A DNA stretch of 64,000 bases, taken from positions 62,001-126,000 of the forward strand of contig NZ_LQOW01000026.1 in assembly GCF_002102185.1 (NCBI RefSeq), written 5' to 3'. The notes beneath the pieces were generated by a model. The model made no database searches and was not told the DNA's origin. It was given only the letters and a program-made list of their open reading frames with translations. Within the stretch, counting starts at the first letter, position 1. Each line of letters begins with the position of its first letter. Below, piece after piece: positions 45,598 through 54,186 of the stretch. The translations under genes and the position numbers were made by a program. The stretch is from Mycobacterium fragae (lineage in GTDB: Bacteria; Actinomycetota; Actinomycetes; Mycobacteriales; Mycobacteriaceae).

Positions 45598-46661
45598 CAG
45601 TTCCAACCTTCCATGACGGCGACCAGGTTCTGCTGCAGCGCCGGTCCGCTGGTCGCATGCGCCAGCACCCGCTGGGCCGATCGGTCCCAGATGTGCTGTG
45701 CGGCAAAGCCGATCCGCTCGAGCCCGGCGACGAACATCGGGTTGGCCGCCAGCGGCCCGCCCGAGGGGTTGACCTTCGTCGACGACGGCAGCCCGATGGC
45801 CTCGGTGAGGATGAGCTGCTGGTGGGTGAACGGCGCATGCAGCTCCGCGATTTCGATGGAGGCGACGTCACCGTTGGTCGCCGTTCGCGCCGACGTGGCC
45901 GTCGACGGCGACACCGTCAGGTCTCGGGCACCCAACACGGGAGTCTCGATGCGATGGTCGATGCCAGTGATCCAGGCAGGGTTTTCCCGGAGTTCGCGGG
46001 CCCGGTCGCCAGCCGCCAACACGATCGCGGCTGCCCCGTCGGTGATCGGCGCGATGTCATGGCGACGCAGCGGATCGGCGAAGAACGGTCGCGTCAGCAG
46101 TTCGTCGATGCTCTTGGCGGGCTTTTCCGAATCGGTCCGCTGAGCGCAAGCAAACGAATCGAGCGCGACCTGCGCCATCTGCTCAGCCGTCCACTTGCCG
46201 GCGTCCAATCCGAAGCGGGCCTGCAAACCCGCCAGCGACACCGAATCCGGCCACAACGGCGCGACGGTGTAGGGGTCGGTCTGCCGCGACAGGATGCGGC
46301 GCAGCACCCCGGCCGAGGATTTGCCGAAGCCGTAGACGAGCGCGGTGTCCACCTCACCGGTGAGCAGTTTGATGTACGCCTCGAACAACGCCCAAGCCGC
46401 GTCCATCTCGACATGCGACTCGTTGATCGGCGGCACCGCGCCGATCGAGTCGATCGCCGAAATGAACGAAAAAGCGCGTCCAGCAAGGTAATCCGATGAC
46501 CCAGAGCACCAAAAACCGATATCGGCGCGTGCGATGCCCAGGTCGGAATAGAGCTGGGCGAAACACGGCATCAACATCTCGACGCCGTTGGTGGTGCCGT
46601 CGGTGCGGCGTACGTGTGGGGCGTGGGCGAACCCCACCACCGCTACATCACGAGTAGTCAT
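45597..46661 (-). CDS. ltp4: Thiolase-like aldolase Ltp4
   Basis: ATG 46661, 8 nt after the Rv3521-like stop; 354 aa. Longer in-frame starts overlap the previous gene. Family marks: VVGFAHAPHVRRTDGTTNGV at the N-terminus, DIGFWCSGSSDYLAGRAFSF, and KVNPSGGPLAANPMFVAGLE. Acts with Ltp3 in a presumed heteromeric aldolase for C24-branched sterols. Confidence 0.9.
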   Translation of the reverse strand: MTTRDVAVVGFAHAPHVRRTDGTTNGVEMLMPCFAQLYSDLGIARADIGFWCSGSSDYLAGRAFSFISAIDSIGAVPPINESHVEMDAAWALFEAYIKLLTGEVDTALVYGFGKSSAGVLRRILSRQTDPYTVAPLWPDSVSLAGLQARFGLDAGKWTAEQMAQVALDSFACAQRTDSEKPAKSIDELLTRPFFADPLRRHDIAPITDGAAAIVLAAGDRARELRENPAWITGIDHRIETPVLGARDLTVSPSTATSARTATNGDVASIEIAELHAPFTHQQLILTEAIGLPSSTKVNPSGGPLAANPMFVAGLERIGFAAQHIWDRSAQRVLAHATSGPALQQNLVAVMEGWN

Positions 46662-46669
46662 AACAGCCT

Positions 46670-47659
46670 TTACAGGTGGTGTTTGTAGGTGTCGTAGTCG
46701 GCGTCCGGTTCGCCGGTCGGCCGGAAATGGGAGATGTTGTCGATGCCCAGGCCCCATTCCTCACGCGGCTTCCACACCGCTTCGACCCGCATGCCCATCC
46801 GCACCTCGGAGGCGTCGATGTCGGTAACCAGGTGCAGGAACGGAATATCGGCTCCGTCGAGCAACACATAGGCCGCCACGTAGGGAGGTTTGATGCGCTG
46901 GCCGGCGAACGGGATGTTGATGATCGCGAACGTCGTCACCGTGCCCTTGTCCGGCAGCTCGACGTAGTTGTCGAGGGCCAGGCCGGTGGCGGGGTCGACT
47001 TCGCGCGCCGGGAAGTACAGCTTGCCGTCCTCGCCGGTCCGTGCGCCCAGCAGCTTGCCTTCCTGCAGCGCCCGCAGATAGGCGCTTTCCGGATGCGATG
47101 CGGTGTGCTGGATCTCCAGCGTGATCGGTGTTTCGATCATCGTCACCGGGTCACGGTCGTCCGGCTGGCCTTCCGGTTCGGTGTCCTCACCCAGCTCGAA
47201 GTAGGCGATGTCGGTGATGGCGCCGGCCGGTTCGTCGGCCCAGTGCACGTGCACCCGGGCGCCGGTGCTGATGGCCTCGGCGCTGCCCGCGTCCACGGCG
47301 TGCAGCAGCGGGGTGTCGGCGCCGTCGAGCGTGATCAGCGCCCAGGCGAACGGACGGTCCAGCGGCTGGCCTTCCAGTGGGTGCGCTTGCCAGGTCCAGG
47401 ACTCGACGGTTCCGACGGCCGACACCGGTACCATCTCGCCCAGCGGTTCGTAGGTGACCGGGTCGTATTCGGCCGGCGGCACATGCACCCGGCCATCTGA
47501 TCCGCGCACTCCGAGGATGCGGCGCTCGCGTAGTGCGGTGAAAAACTTGCCCAGCGTGGGACCGACCGAACGGGTGTAGTCGAAGGACAACGTCAGCGGC
47601 GCCGAGAGAGGCGGCTCAGGGTGGTCGATCAGGGACGGGCTGCTTGAGCTTGCTGTCAC
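46670..47659 (-). CDS. Tandem DUF35 OB-fold protein (Rv3521-like)
   Basis: GTG 47659 is 9 nt downstream of the KstR operator; a longer ATG start at 47695 would run through the operator and is rejected. 329 aa with two DUF35 repeats: RERRILGVRGSDGRVHVPPA and LQEGKLLGARTGEDGKLYFP, each followed by an OB-fold part (WALITLDGADTPLLHAV; AAYVLLDGADIPFLHLV). The doubled DUF35 fits a scaffold that docks both Ltp3 and Ltp4, as ChsH2 does for Ltp2. The Cys residues of zinc-binding DUF35 proteins are missing. Confidence 0.85.
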   Translation of the reverse strand: MTASSSSPSLIDHPEPPLSAPLTLSFDYTRSVGPTLGKFFTALRERRILGVRGSDGRVHVPPAEYDPVTYEPLGEMVPVSAVGTVESWTWQAHPLEGQPLDRPFAWALITLDGADTPLLHAVDAGSAEAISTGARVHVHWADEPAGAITDIAYFELGEDTEPEGQPDDRDPVTMIETPITLEIQHTASHPESAYLRALQEGKLLGARTGEDGKLYFPAREVDPATGLALDNYVELPDKGTVTTFAIINIPFAGQRIKPPYVAAYVLLDGADIPFLHLVTDIDASEVRMGMRVEAVWKPREEWGLGIDNISHFRPTGEPDADYDTYKHHL

Positions 47660-47668
47660 GCCTTCGAG

Positions 47669-47682
47669 TAGAACAGGTTCTA
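47669..47682. promoter_or_regulatory. KstR operator between Rv3521-like and Rv3520c-like genes
   Basis: TAGAACAGGTTCTA, a near-perfect dyad with AG in the centre in place of the more usual AC. It lies 9 nt from GTG 47659 and 23 nt from ATG 47706 on the other strand. Confidence 0.9.
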
Positions 47683-47705
47683 AGAATCTGAGCAAGGAGC
47701 CGGAG

Positions 47706-48737
47706 ATGAAGCTGGGACTGCAACTGGGATATTGGGGCGCTCAGCCGCCGGAGAATGCCGCCGAGCTGGTGATCGCGGCCGAGGACGCCGGCTTCGACGC
47801 GGTGTTCACCGCCGAGGCGTGGGGATCGGACGCCTACACGCCGCTGGCCTGGTGGGGAGCGTCTACCCGGCGGGTGCGGCTGGGCACCTCGGTGGTGCAG
47901 CTGTCTGCGCGCACCCCGACCGCGTGCGCGATGGCGGCGCTGACCCTGGACCATCTCTCCGGTGGCCGGCACATGCTGGGGCTGGGCGTCTCGGGTCCGC
48001 AGGTGGTAGAGGGCTGGTACGGCCAGTCGTTTCCCAAGCCGCTGGCCCGCACTCGCGAATACATCGACATCGTCCGCCAGGTGCTGGCCCGGGAGAAGCC
48101 GGTGACCAGCGACGGCCCGCACTACCCGCTGCCGTTGACCGGCGAGCGGACCACCGGCCTGGGCAAGGCGCTCAAGCCCATCACCCATCCGCTGCGGGCC
48201 GACATCCCGATCCTCTTGGGCGCCGAAGGCCCGAAGAACGTCGCGCTGGCCGCTGAGATCTGCGACGGCTGGCTGCCGATCTTCTACGCCCCGCGGCTGG
48301 CCGATATGTACAACGAATGGCTCGACGAGGGATTCGCCCGGCCCGGGGCACGGCGCAGCCGTGAGGACTTCGAAATCTGCGCGACCGCGCAGGTGGTGAT
48401 CACCGACGACCGGGCGGCGGCGTTCGCGGGGATCAAGCCGTATCTGGCGCTCTACATGGGCGGCATGGGCGCCGAGGACACCAACTTCCACGCCGACGTC
48501 TACCGCCGGATGGGCTACGCGGAGGTGGTCGACGAGGTCACCAAGCTCTTCCGGTCGAACCAGAAGGACAAGGCGGCCGAGATCATCCCCGACGAGCTCG
48601 TCGACGACGCCGTGATCGTCGGCGACTTCGACTACGTGCGTAAGCAGATCACGGTCTGGGAGGCCGCGGGTGTCACGATGATGGTGGTCACCGCGCGCAG
48701 CCCGGAGCAGGTCCGCGAGCTCGCAGCGTTGACCTAG
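47706..48737 (+). CDS. LLM-class F420-dependent oxidoreductase (Rv3520c-like)
   Basis: ATG 47706 with an AAGGAG site; 343 aa. Start MKLGLQLGYWGAQPPENAAE, HMLGLGVSGPQVVEGWYG, and DIPILLGAEGPKNVALAAEI place it in the F420-dependent luciferase-like family. KstR-controlled by the operator at 47669. Substrate unknown; F420H2-linked reduction or oxidation of a steroid carbonyl is a guess. A 43-nt gap separates it from the next gene, which has its own operator. Confidence 0.87.
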   Translation: MKLGLQLGYWGAQPPENAAELVIAAEDAGFDAVFTAEAWGSDAYTPLAWWGASTRRVRLGTSVVQLSARTPTACAMAALTLDHLSGGRHMLGLGVSGPQVVEGWYGQSFPKPLARTREYIDIVRQVLAREKPVTSDGPHYPLPLTGERTTGLGKALKPITHPLRADIPILLGAEGPKNVALAAEICDGWLPIFYAPRLADMYNEWLDEGFARPGARRSREDFEICATAQVVITDDRAAAFAGIKPYLALYMGGMGAEDTNFHADVYRRMGYAEVVDEVTKLFRSNQKDKAAEIIPDELVDDAVIVGDFDYVRKQITVWEAAGVTMMVVTARSPEQVRELAALT

Positions 48738-48756
48738 ACGGGTATTGCCGGACCGA

Positions 48757-48770
48757 TAGAACACGTTCTA
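48757..48770. promoter_or_regulatory. KstR operator of the Rv3519-like/cyp142 unit
   Basis: TAGAACACGTTCTA, perfect palindrome, 10 nt before ATG 48781. Confidence 0.92.
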
Positions 48771-48774
48771 GATT
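48769..48774 (+). promoter_or_regulatory. Predicted -10 element of leaderless Rv3519-like transcript
   Basis: TAGATT shares TA with the KstR operator and is exactly 6 nt before ATG 48781; no Shine-Dalgarno sequence lies between. Confidence 0.5.
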
Positions 48775-48780
48775 GGCCGG

Positions 48781-49497
48781 ATGACAGCCTCGCAGTACAC
48801 CATCGCAGGCACCGTGTTGACCATGCCGGTGAACATCCGCAAGGCGACCCAGCGCATGGCCGTGTTCTCGGTCGACGCCGACGCCGCGCAACGGACGATC
48901 GACTACAGCGGCCTGAAGGTGGCCCGCTTTCTGCCCGGCCGCGCCGCCGTCGCCCTGGTGCTCGCGCACTTCATCGACGGTGACCTCGGCGAGTACCACG
49001 AGCTGAGCACCAATGTGATGGTCAATCAGCCCGGGTCCACCGTGTCCGGTTTTCGCGCACTGCAGTCCGCCTTCATCCATCACATGCTGGTCGACCAAAG
49101 CTTCACTCTCGAAGCGGGGCGAACGATTTGGGGATTCCCGAAAGTGATGGCTGACTTCAGAATTCGAGAGGCTGACCGGTTCGGCTTCGACGTGACCGTC
49201 GACGGCCAGCTCGTGGTCGACATGGAATTCCAACGCGGCCTGCGGGTTCCGTCGGCACTGACCTATCGCGAGCAGCAGTTGCGCTCGTACTCCCATCGCG
49301 ACGGTCATACATTGGAGACGGGGTTCAGCATGTCCACCGTGGGTTCGCGTTATCGGCCCGGCGGGGTGCGGCTACGACTCGGCGATCACCCCTATGCGAA
49401 AGAGCTTGCGTCGCTTGGCTTGCCTAAGCGAGCGATGCTGTCGACTTCGGCTGCCAACGTGCAGATGTCATTCGGTAATGCCCAGGAGATCTCATGA
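48781..49497 (+). CDS. Acetoacetate decarboxylase-like protein (Rv3519-like)
   Basis: ATG 48781; 238 aa. It resembles the ADC superfamily: ARFLPGRAAVALVLAHFIDG, YHELSTNVMVNQPG, and TIWGFPKVMADFRIREADRF, where the KVM region corresponds to the Schiff-base lysine segment. The exact reaction is unknown; decarboxylation or aldol chemistry on a side-chain product is possible. Coupled by ATGA to cyp142. Confidence 0.8.
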   Translation: MTASQYTIAGTVLTMPVNIRKATQRMAVFSVDADAAQRTIDYSGLKVARFLPGRAAVALVLAHFIDGDLGEYHELSTNVMVNQPGSTVSGFRALQSAFIHHMLVDQSFTLEAGRTIWGFPKVMADFRIREADRFGFDVTVDGQLVVDMEFQRGLRVPSALTYREQQLRSYSHRDGHTLETGFSMSTVGSRYRPGGVRLRLGDHPYAKELASLGLPKRAMLSTSAANVQMSFGNAQEIS

Positions 49498-50690
49498 CTT
49501 CGACCAGACCGGACGTCGATCTCACCGACGGCTCCTTCTACGCGGGCGACTATCGGTCCGTCTACCGCTGGATGCGGGAGAACGAACCCGTCTTCCGCGA
49601 CCGCAACGGGCTGGCCGCGGCGTCGACGTACCAGGCGGTGATCGAGGCCGAGCGCAACCCGGAGTTGTTCTCCAACGCCGGCGGCATCCGGCCCGACCAA
49701 GACCCGATCGAGATGATGATCGAGATGGACGATCCGCAACATCTGTTGCGGCGCAAGCTCGTCAATTCCGGTTTCACCCGCAAGCGCGTGAAAGATCTGG
49801 AACCCAAGATCATTTCACTGTGCGACACGCTTATCGACGCGGTCTGCGAACGCGGAGAGTGCGACTTCGTCTGGGACCTGGCCGCGCCGCTGCCGATGGC
49901 GGTCATCGGCGACATGCTCGGTGTGCGTCCTGAAGAACGCCAGATGTTCCTGAAGTGGTCCGACGATTTGGTCAGCTTCCTGAGTAGCACTGCGTCGCCA
50001 GAGGGTGTCCAGGCCAGCATGGAAGCCTTCGCCGCCTACAACGAATACATGATGGGGATGATCTCGGCCAGGAAAACGCAACCGACCGACGATCTGGTCA
50101 GCGTCTTGGTGCACGCCGAGGTCGAGGGGTCGCGCCTGGAGGACCATGAGATCGTCGTCGAGGTTGTGCTGCTACTTGTCGGCGGCGACGAAACCACCCG
50201 TCACACGCTGTCCGGCGGCATGAGGCAGCTGCTGCTGCACCCCGATCAGCACAAGCGGCTCGCCGCGGACCTGGGATTGCTGCCGAACGCGATCGAAGAG
50301 ATGCTGCGCTGGACGGCACCGGTCAAGAACATGGCCCGAACGGTCACCGCTGACAACGAGTTTCACGGCACCCAGCTGCATCAGGGTGAGAAGATGATCC
50401 TGTTGTTCGAGTCGGCGAACTTCGACGAAAAGGTATTCGACGATCCGGAGACCTTCAACATCGAGCGCTATCCGAACAATCATCTGGCGTTCGGATTCGG
50501 GACGCACTTCTGCCTGGGCAACCAACTCGCCCGGCTCGAGCTGTCGATCATGTTGACCCGACTGCTGCAACGCCTTCCCGATTTGCGGCTGGCGTCGGAT
50601 GCGGAGCTGCCGCTGCGGCCCGCGAACTTCGTGTCCGGTCTGGAGAAAATGCCGGTCGTGTTCACCCCTAGCGCGCCGGTGGGCAACTAA
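49494..50690 (+). CDS. cyp142: Cytochrome P450 CYP142
   Basis: ATG 49494 overlaps the previous stop; 398 aa. I-helix LLVGGDETTRHTL, K-helix region PNAIEEMLRWTAPV, and heme loop FGFGTHFCLGNQLARLE. CYP142 is a second cholesterol 26/27-oxidase that backs up CYP125. The reading frame looks intact. It ends 11 nt before the convergent DUF559-like gene. Confidence 0.94.
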   Translation: MTSTRPDVDLTDGSFYAGDYRSVYRWMRENEPVFRDRNGLAAASTYQAVIEAERNPELFSNAGGIRPDQDPIEMMIEMDDPQHLLRRKLVNSGFTRKRVKDLEPKIISLCDTLIDAVCERGECDFVWDLAAPLPMAVIGDMLGVRPEERQMFLKWSDDLVSFLSSTASPEGVQASMEAFAAYNEYMMGMISARKTQPTDDLVSVLVHAEVEGSRLEDHEIVVEVVLLLVGGDETTRHTLSGGMRQLLLHPDQHKRLAADLGLLPNAIEEMLRWTAPVKNMARTVTADNEFHGTQLHQGEKMILLFESANFDEKVFDDPETFNIERYPNNHLAFGFGTHFCLGNQLARLELSIMLTRLLQRLPDLRLASDAELPLRPANFVSGLEKMPVVFTPSAPVGN

Positions 50691-50701
50691 CTCGCCGAGC
50701 T

Positions 50702-51541
50702 TCACGTTCGGCGTTCCCATGCCGATGAGACCCGCCGGATGATGCCGCCTTCCGTATCCTCGGCGGTCACCCGGATGTCGATCCATCCCAACTCCATGAC
50801 CGCTTCCGCTCGCCTGATGTCGTGGTTGAATTGTCGGCGATCTGTGCGATGGTGGTCACCCTCATAGTCGACGGCCAGTTTGATGTGTTCCCAACCCATA
50901 TCGACGACGGCCACGAGCTGGCCGTACTGGTCGTAAACCGGGATCTGCGTCTGCGGCGGAGGAAAGCCGGCCCGAATGAGTGACAGCCGCAACCACGTTT
51001 CCCGCGGGGATTCGGCACCGGGATCGACGAGCGGCAGCGCGATGCGGGCGTGTCGTATGCCGCGGCGGCCCTTGTAGCGCTCGGCGAGCAATTCGACGTC
51101 GGCCATTTTCAGGTGTGTGGCCCGGGCAAGCGCATCGATGGCGGCGACCGCCTTGCCGACGGGATAGCGGCAGGCCAGATCAAGAGCGGTGCGGGCCGGA
51201 CTGGTGACCGGTATCCCATCGACCATCTGCGCCTCGTCCTCCTCGAAGCGATCCGACCATGTGCGGATGCCATTTGGCGGACGCCGATAGTCGTACAACA
51301 GCTCAGCCGGAGCATGATCGTCGACCCACTTGGCACCATGCATCGCTGCCGCTGACTGGCCGGCGATGATTCCGCGGCGACGAGACCACATCCAGGCGGC
51401 GCGAGCGCGCAACGCAGCCGTGAGTTCGGTGTCGGCTCGGACATAGACGTCTGGATGGATTGCGACGTATCTGCTTCGCAGCGCGTGTCGCGTCAGCCGA
51501 CCGCGCGCCAGGGCTTCGCTGCCTATGAATGGTTCCCCCAT
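50702..51541 (-). CDS. DUF559/Vsr-like nuclease with AbiEi-like N-terminus, copy 2
   Basis: ATG 51541 (MGEPFIGSEALARG) gives 279 aa, the same length as copy 1 at 28.5 kb and aligned start to end with it; an upstream frame extension to 51586 enters the palindrome. Shared blocks: FIGSEALA, GRLTRHALRSRYVAIHPDVY, TALDLACRYPVGKAVAAIDA, ESPRETWLRL, and VVDMGWEHIKLAVDYEGDHH. In M. tuberculosis Rv3517 lies between echA19 and cyp142 and has, as far as I recall, a similar length, so this may be its orthologue and copy 1 the extra. Nuclease activity is inferred only. Confidence 0.75.
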   Translation of the reverse strand: MGEPFIGSEALARGRLTRHALRSRYVAIHPDVYVRADTELTAALRARAAWMWSRRRGIIAGQSAAAMHGAKWVDDHAPAELLYDYRRPPNGIRTWSDRFEEDEAQMVDGIPVTSPARTALDLACRYPVGKAVAAIDALARATHLKMADVELLAERYKGRRGIRHARIALPLVDPGAESPRETWLRLSLIRAGFPPPQTQIPVYDQYGQLVAVVDMGWEHIKLAVDYEGDHHRTDRRQFNHDIRRAEAVMELGWIDIRVTAEDTEGGIIRRVSSAWERRT

Positions 51542-51570
51542 GCCGGCAGTGTGGCTTCCGGCACCGACAG

Positions 51571-51637
51571 TGTCGCCAACGTGCATTCAGGGCGGAAAAT
51601 CCGCGGATTTTCCGCCCTACGTACACGCTCGGCGACA
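51571..51637. repeat. Large palindrome upstream of DUF559-like gene 2
   Basis: A perfect 30-bp palindrome at 51589-51618 (left half AGGGCGGAAAATCCG) is enclosed by outer arms TGTCGCC (51571-51577) and GGCGACA (51631-51637). Its centre, 51603.5, is exactly 62.5 nt from the first base of ATG 51541, the same distance as for the dyad of copy 1. Between copy 2 and echA19 it could also end echA19-side transcription, but echA19 reads toward it, so a dual role is possible. Confidence 0.7.
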
Positions 51638-51645
51638 GAGGGAGG

Positions 51646-52446
51646 TTAGCGGCCCTTGAATTGGGGCTTGCGCTTCTCCTTGAACGCCAGTGGGCCTTCC
51701 TTGGCGTCCTCGGACACGAACACCGAGATGCCAAGCTGAGTGTCGATTTTGAAGGCCTCGTTCTCGTGCATGCCTTCGGTTTCCCGGATCGCGCGCAGGA
51801 TCGCCTGCACGGCGAGCGGGCCGTTAGCCGAGATGACGTCGGCGATCTCCAGCGCCTTGTTCAGCGCCTCGCCGTCGGGAACGACATACCCGATGAGCCC
51901 GATCTCCTTGGCCTCCGAGGCGGTGATGTGCCGACCGGTCAGCAGCAGATCGCAGGCCACGGTATAGGGGATCTGCCGTACCAGCCGTACGGCCGACCCG
52001 CCCATAGGGTACAGACTCCACTTGGCCTCCGAGATGCCGAACTTGGCGCTCTGGCCGGCGACCCGGATGTCGGTGCCCTGCAGGATCTCGGTGCCGCCGG
52101 CGATCGCCGGCCCCTCGACGGCGGCGATCAGCGGCTTGGTCAGCCGGCGACCCTTGAGCAGCGCGTCGATGCGTGACGGGTCATAGCTGCCGTCTTTGAA
52201 CGAGTCGCCGGGCGGCTTGGCGGTCGCCGCCTTCAGGTCCATGCCCGAGCAGAAGTAACCGCCGGCGCCGGTCAGGATGCAGCAGCGGATGTCGGGATCG
52301 TTGTCCACGCGGTCCCACGCCTCGACCATGGTCGAGAGCATCTCGGTGGAAAGCGCGTTGCGGGCCTCGGGCCGGTTCAGTGTCAGGATCAGGGTGTGTC
52401 CGCGCTGCTCAATGAGGGCGTCGGCCGTTTTCTCAGACTCGCTCAC
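51646..52446 (-). CDS. echA19: Steroid enoyl-CoA hydratase EchA19
   Basis: ATG 52446; 266 aa. Crotonase motifs: [16 protein letters not shown] for the first oxyanion-hole region, [20 protein letters not shown] for the second, and [17 protein letters not shown]. EchA19 hydrates the double bond in cholesterol side-chain enoyl-CoA intermediates. Divergent from fadD19 across a KstR operator. Confidence 0.93.
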   Translation of the reverse strand: MSESEKTADALIEQRGHTLILTLNRPEARNALSTEMLSTMVEAWDRVDNDPDIRCCILTGAGGYFCSGMDLKAATAKPPGDSFKDGSYDPSRIDALLKGRRLTKPLIAAVEGPAIAGGTEILQGTDIRVAGQSAKFGISEAKWSLYPMGGSAVRLVRQIPYTVACDLLLTGRHITASEAKEIGLIGYVVPDGEALNKALEIADVISANGPLAVQAILRAIRETEGMHENEAFKIDTQLGISVFVSEDAKEGPLAFKEKRKPQFKGR

Positions 52447-52490
52447 GAGTGTCCGCCTTCCTGTGCGCTGGCCTCAGACTTGTCAGGAAA

Positions 52491-52504
52491 TGTAACACGT
52501 TCTA
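52491..52504. promoter_or_regulatory. KstR operator between echA19 and fadD19
   Basis: TGTAACACGTTCTA fits TnnAACnnGTTnnA; the left half is the least palindromic of the eight sites. It lies 44 nt from the echA19 ATG and 11 nt before GTG 52516. Confidence 0.88.
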
Positions 52505-52508
52505 ATTT
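52503..52508 (+). promoter_or_regulatory. Predicted -10 element of leaderless fadD19 transcript
   Basis: TAATTT shares TA with the KstR operator and precedes GTG 52516 by 7 nt. Confidence 0.45.
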
Positions 52509-52515
52509 GGGGTCC

Positions 52516-54150
52516 GTGGCCCTGAATATTGCCGACCTCGCCGAGCACGCCATCGACGCTGTGCCTGACCGTGTCGCCCTCATCTGCGGCGACGACCAGC
52601 TGACGTACGCACAGCTGGAAGAGAAGGCCAACCGCCTGGCTCACTACCTACTGGACCACGGCGTCAAGAAGGACGACAAGGTCGGACTTTACTGTCGCAA
52701 CCGCAACGAGATCGTGATCGCGATGCTCGGCATCGTGAAGGCCGGGGCCATCCTGGTGAACGTCAACTACCGCTACGTCGAGGGCGAACTGCGCTACCTG
52801 TTCGACAACTCGGACATGGTTGCGCTGGTCCACGAGCGCCAGTACTCCGACCGCGTCGCCAACGTGCTGCCCGAAACCCCGAACGTCAAGACCATCCTCG
52901 TCGTGGAGGACGGAAGCGACAACGATTACCAGCGTTACGGCGGCGTCGAGTTCTACTCCGCGATCGCGCAGGGTTCACCCGAACGCGACTTCGGCGAACG
53001 CAGCGCCGACGACATCTACTTGCTCTACACCGGCGGCACCACCGGCTTCCCGAAGGGTGTGATGTGGCGCCACGAGGACATCTACCGGGTGCTCTTCGGC
53101 GGAACCGACTTCGCGACAGGCGAATTCGTCAAGGACGAGTACGACCTGGCCAAGGCCGCCGCCGAGAATCCGCCGATGGTCCGCTATCCGATACCGCCGA
53201 TGATCCACGGCGCCACCCAGTCGGCGACCTGGATGTCGCTCTTCTCGGGTCAAACCACCGTGCTGGCACCGGAATTCAACGCCGACGAGGTGTGGCGCAC
53301 CATCCACAAGCACAAGGTCAACCTGCTGTTCTTCACCGGGGACGCGATGGCGCGGCCGCTGCTCGACGCTCTCCAAAAAGAGAATGACTACGACCTGTCG
53401 TCGCTGTTCCTGCTCGCCAGCACCGCGGCGCTGTTCTCGCCGAGCATCAAGGAGAAGCTCCTCGAGCTCCTGCCCAACCGGGTCATCACCGATTCGATCG
53501 GCTCCTCGGAGACCGGCTTCGGCGGCACCAGCGTCGTCGCCAAGGACGCGCCGCACAGCGGTGGCCCGCGAGTGACCATCGACCATCGCACGGTGGTTCT
53601 CGACGACGAGGGCAACGAGGTGAAGCCCGGCTCGGGTGTGCGCGGCTTCATCGCCAAGAAGGGCAACATCCCAGTCGGTTACTACAAGGACGAGAAGAAG
53701 ACCGCCGAGACCTTCCGCACCATCAACGGCGTCCGATACGCCATCCCCGGGGACTACGCGCAGGTCGAGGCCGACGGAACGGTCACCATGTTGGGCCGCG
53801 GCTCGGTATCGATCAACAGCGGTGGCGAAAAGATCTATCCCGAGGAGGTCGAGGCAGCGCTCAAGGCGCACCCCGACGTCTTCGACGCGTTGGTGGTCGG
53901 CGTGCCCGATCCCCGTTACGGCCAGCACGTGGCTGCCGTCGTGCAAGCCCGGCCGGGATGCCGGCCGTCGCTGTCGGAGCTGGACAGCTTCGTGCGCTCC
54001 GAAATCGCCGGATACAAAGTGCCGCGCAGCCTTTGGCTGGTAGACGAGGTCAAGCGCTCACCGGCCGGCAAGCCCGACTACCGCTGGGCCAAGGAGCAGA
54101 CCGAGGCGCGGCCGGCCGACGAGGTGCATGCCGCACACGTGACTGCCTAA
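52516..54150 (+). CDS. fadD19: Steroid side-chain acyl-CoA synthetase FadD19
   Basis: GTG 52516 gives 544 aa; the longer frame back to 52396 passes through the operator and echA19 and is rejected. Adenylate-forming motifs: YLLYTGGTTGFPKGVMWRHE, SIGSSETGFGGT, and the lysine loop KRSPAGKPDYRW. FadD19 activates C26/C27 carboxylic acids of cholesterol and C24-branched sterols to CoA esters. Leaderless promoter likely. The PE_PGRS genes that follow in M. tuberculosis are absent; the next gene is 36 nt away. Confidence 0.94.
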   Translation: MALNIADLAEHAIDAVPDRVALICGDDQLTYAQLEEKANRLAHYLLDHGVKKDDKVGLYCRNRNEIVIAMLGIVKAGAILVNVNYRYVEGELRYLFDNSDMVALVHERQYSDRVANVLPETPNVKTILVVEDGSDNDYQRYGGVEFYSAIAQGSPERDFGERSADDIYLLYTGGTTGFPKGVMWRHEDIYRVLFGGTDFATGEFVKDEYDLAKAAAENPPMVRYPIPPMIHGATQSATWMSLFSGQTTVLAPEFNADEVWRTIHKHKVNLLFFTGDAMARPLLDALQKENDYDLSSLFLLASTAALFSPSIKEKLLELLPNRVITDSIGSSETGFGGTSVVAKDAPHSGGPRVTIDHRTVVLDDEGNEVKPGSGVRGFIAKKGNIPVGYYKDEKKTAETFRTINGVRYAIPGDYAQVEADGTVTMLGRGSVSINSGGEKIYPEEVEAALKAHPDVFDALVVGVPDPRYGQHVAAVVQARPGCRPSLSELDSFVRSEIAGYKVPRSLWLVDEVKRSPAGKPDYRWAKEQTEARPADEVHAAHVTA

Positions 54151-54186
54151 ATCCGAGCGGTCGACTCCGTCTACAGTCGATACGCG

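Noticed and set aside
52396..52515. N-terminal extension of fadD19
   Set aside because: Runs through the divergent echA19 start and the KstR operator; the synthetase alignment begins at GTG 52516.
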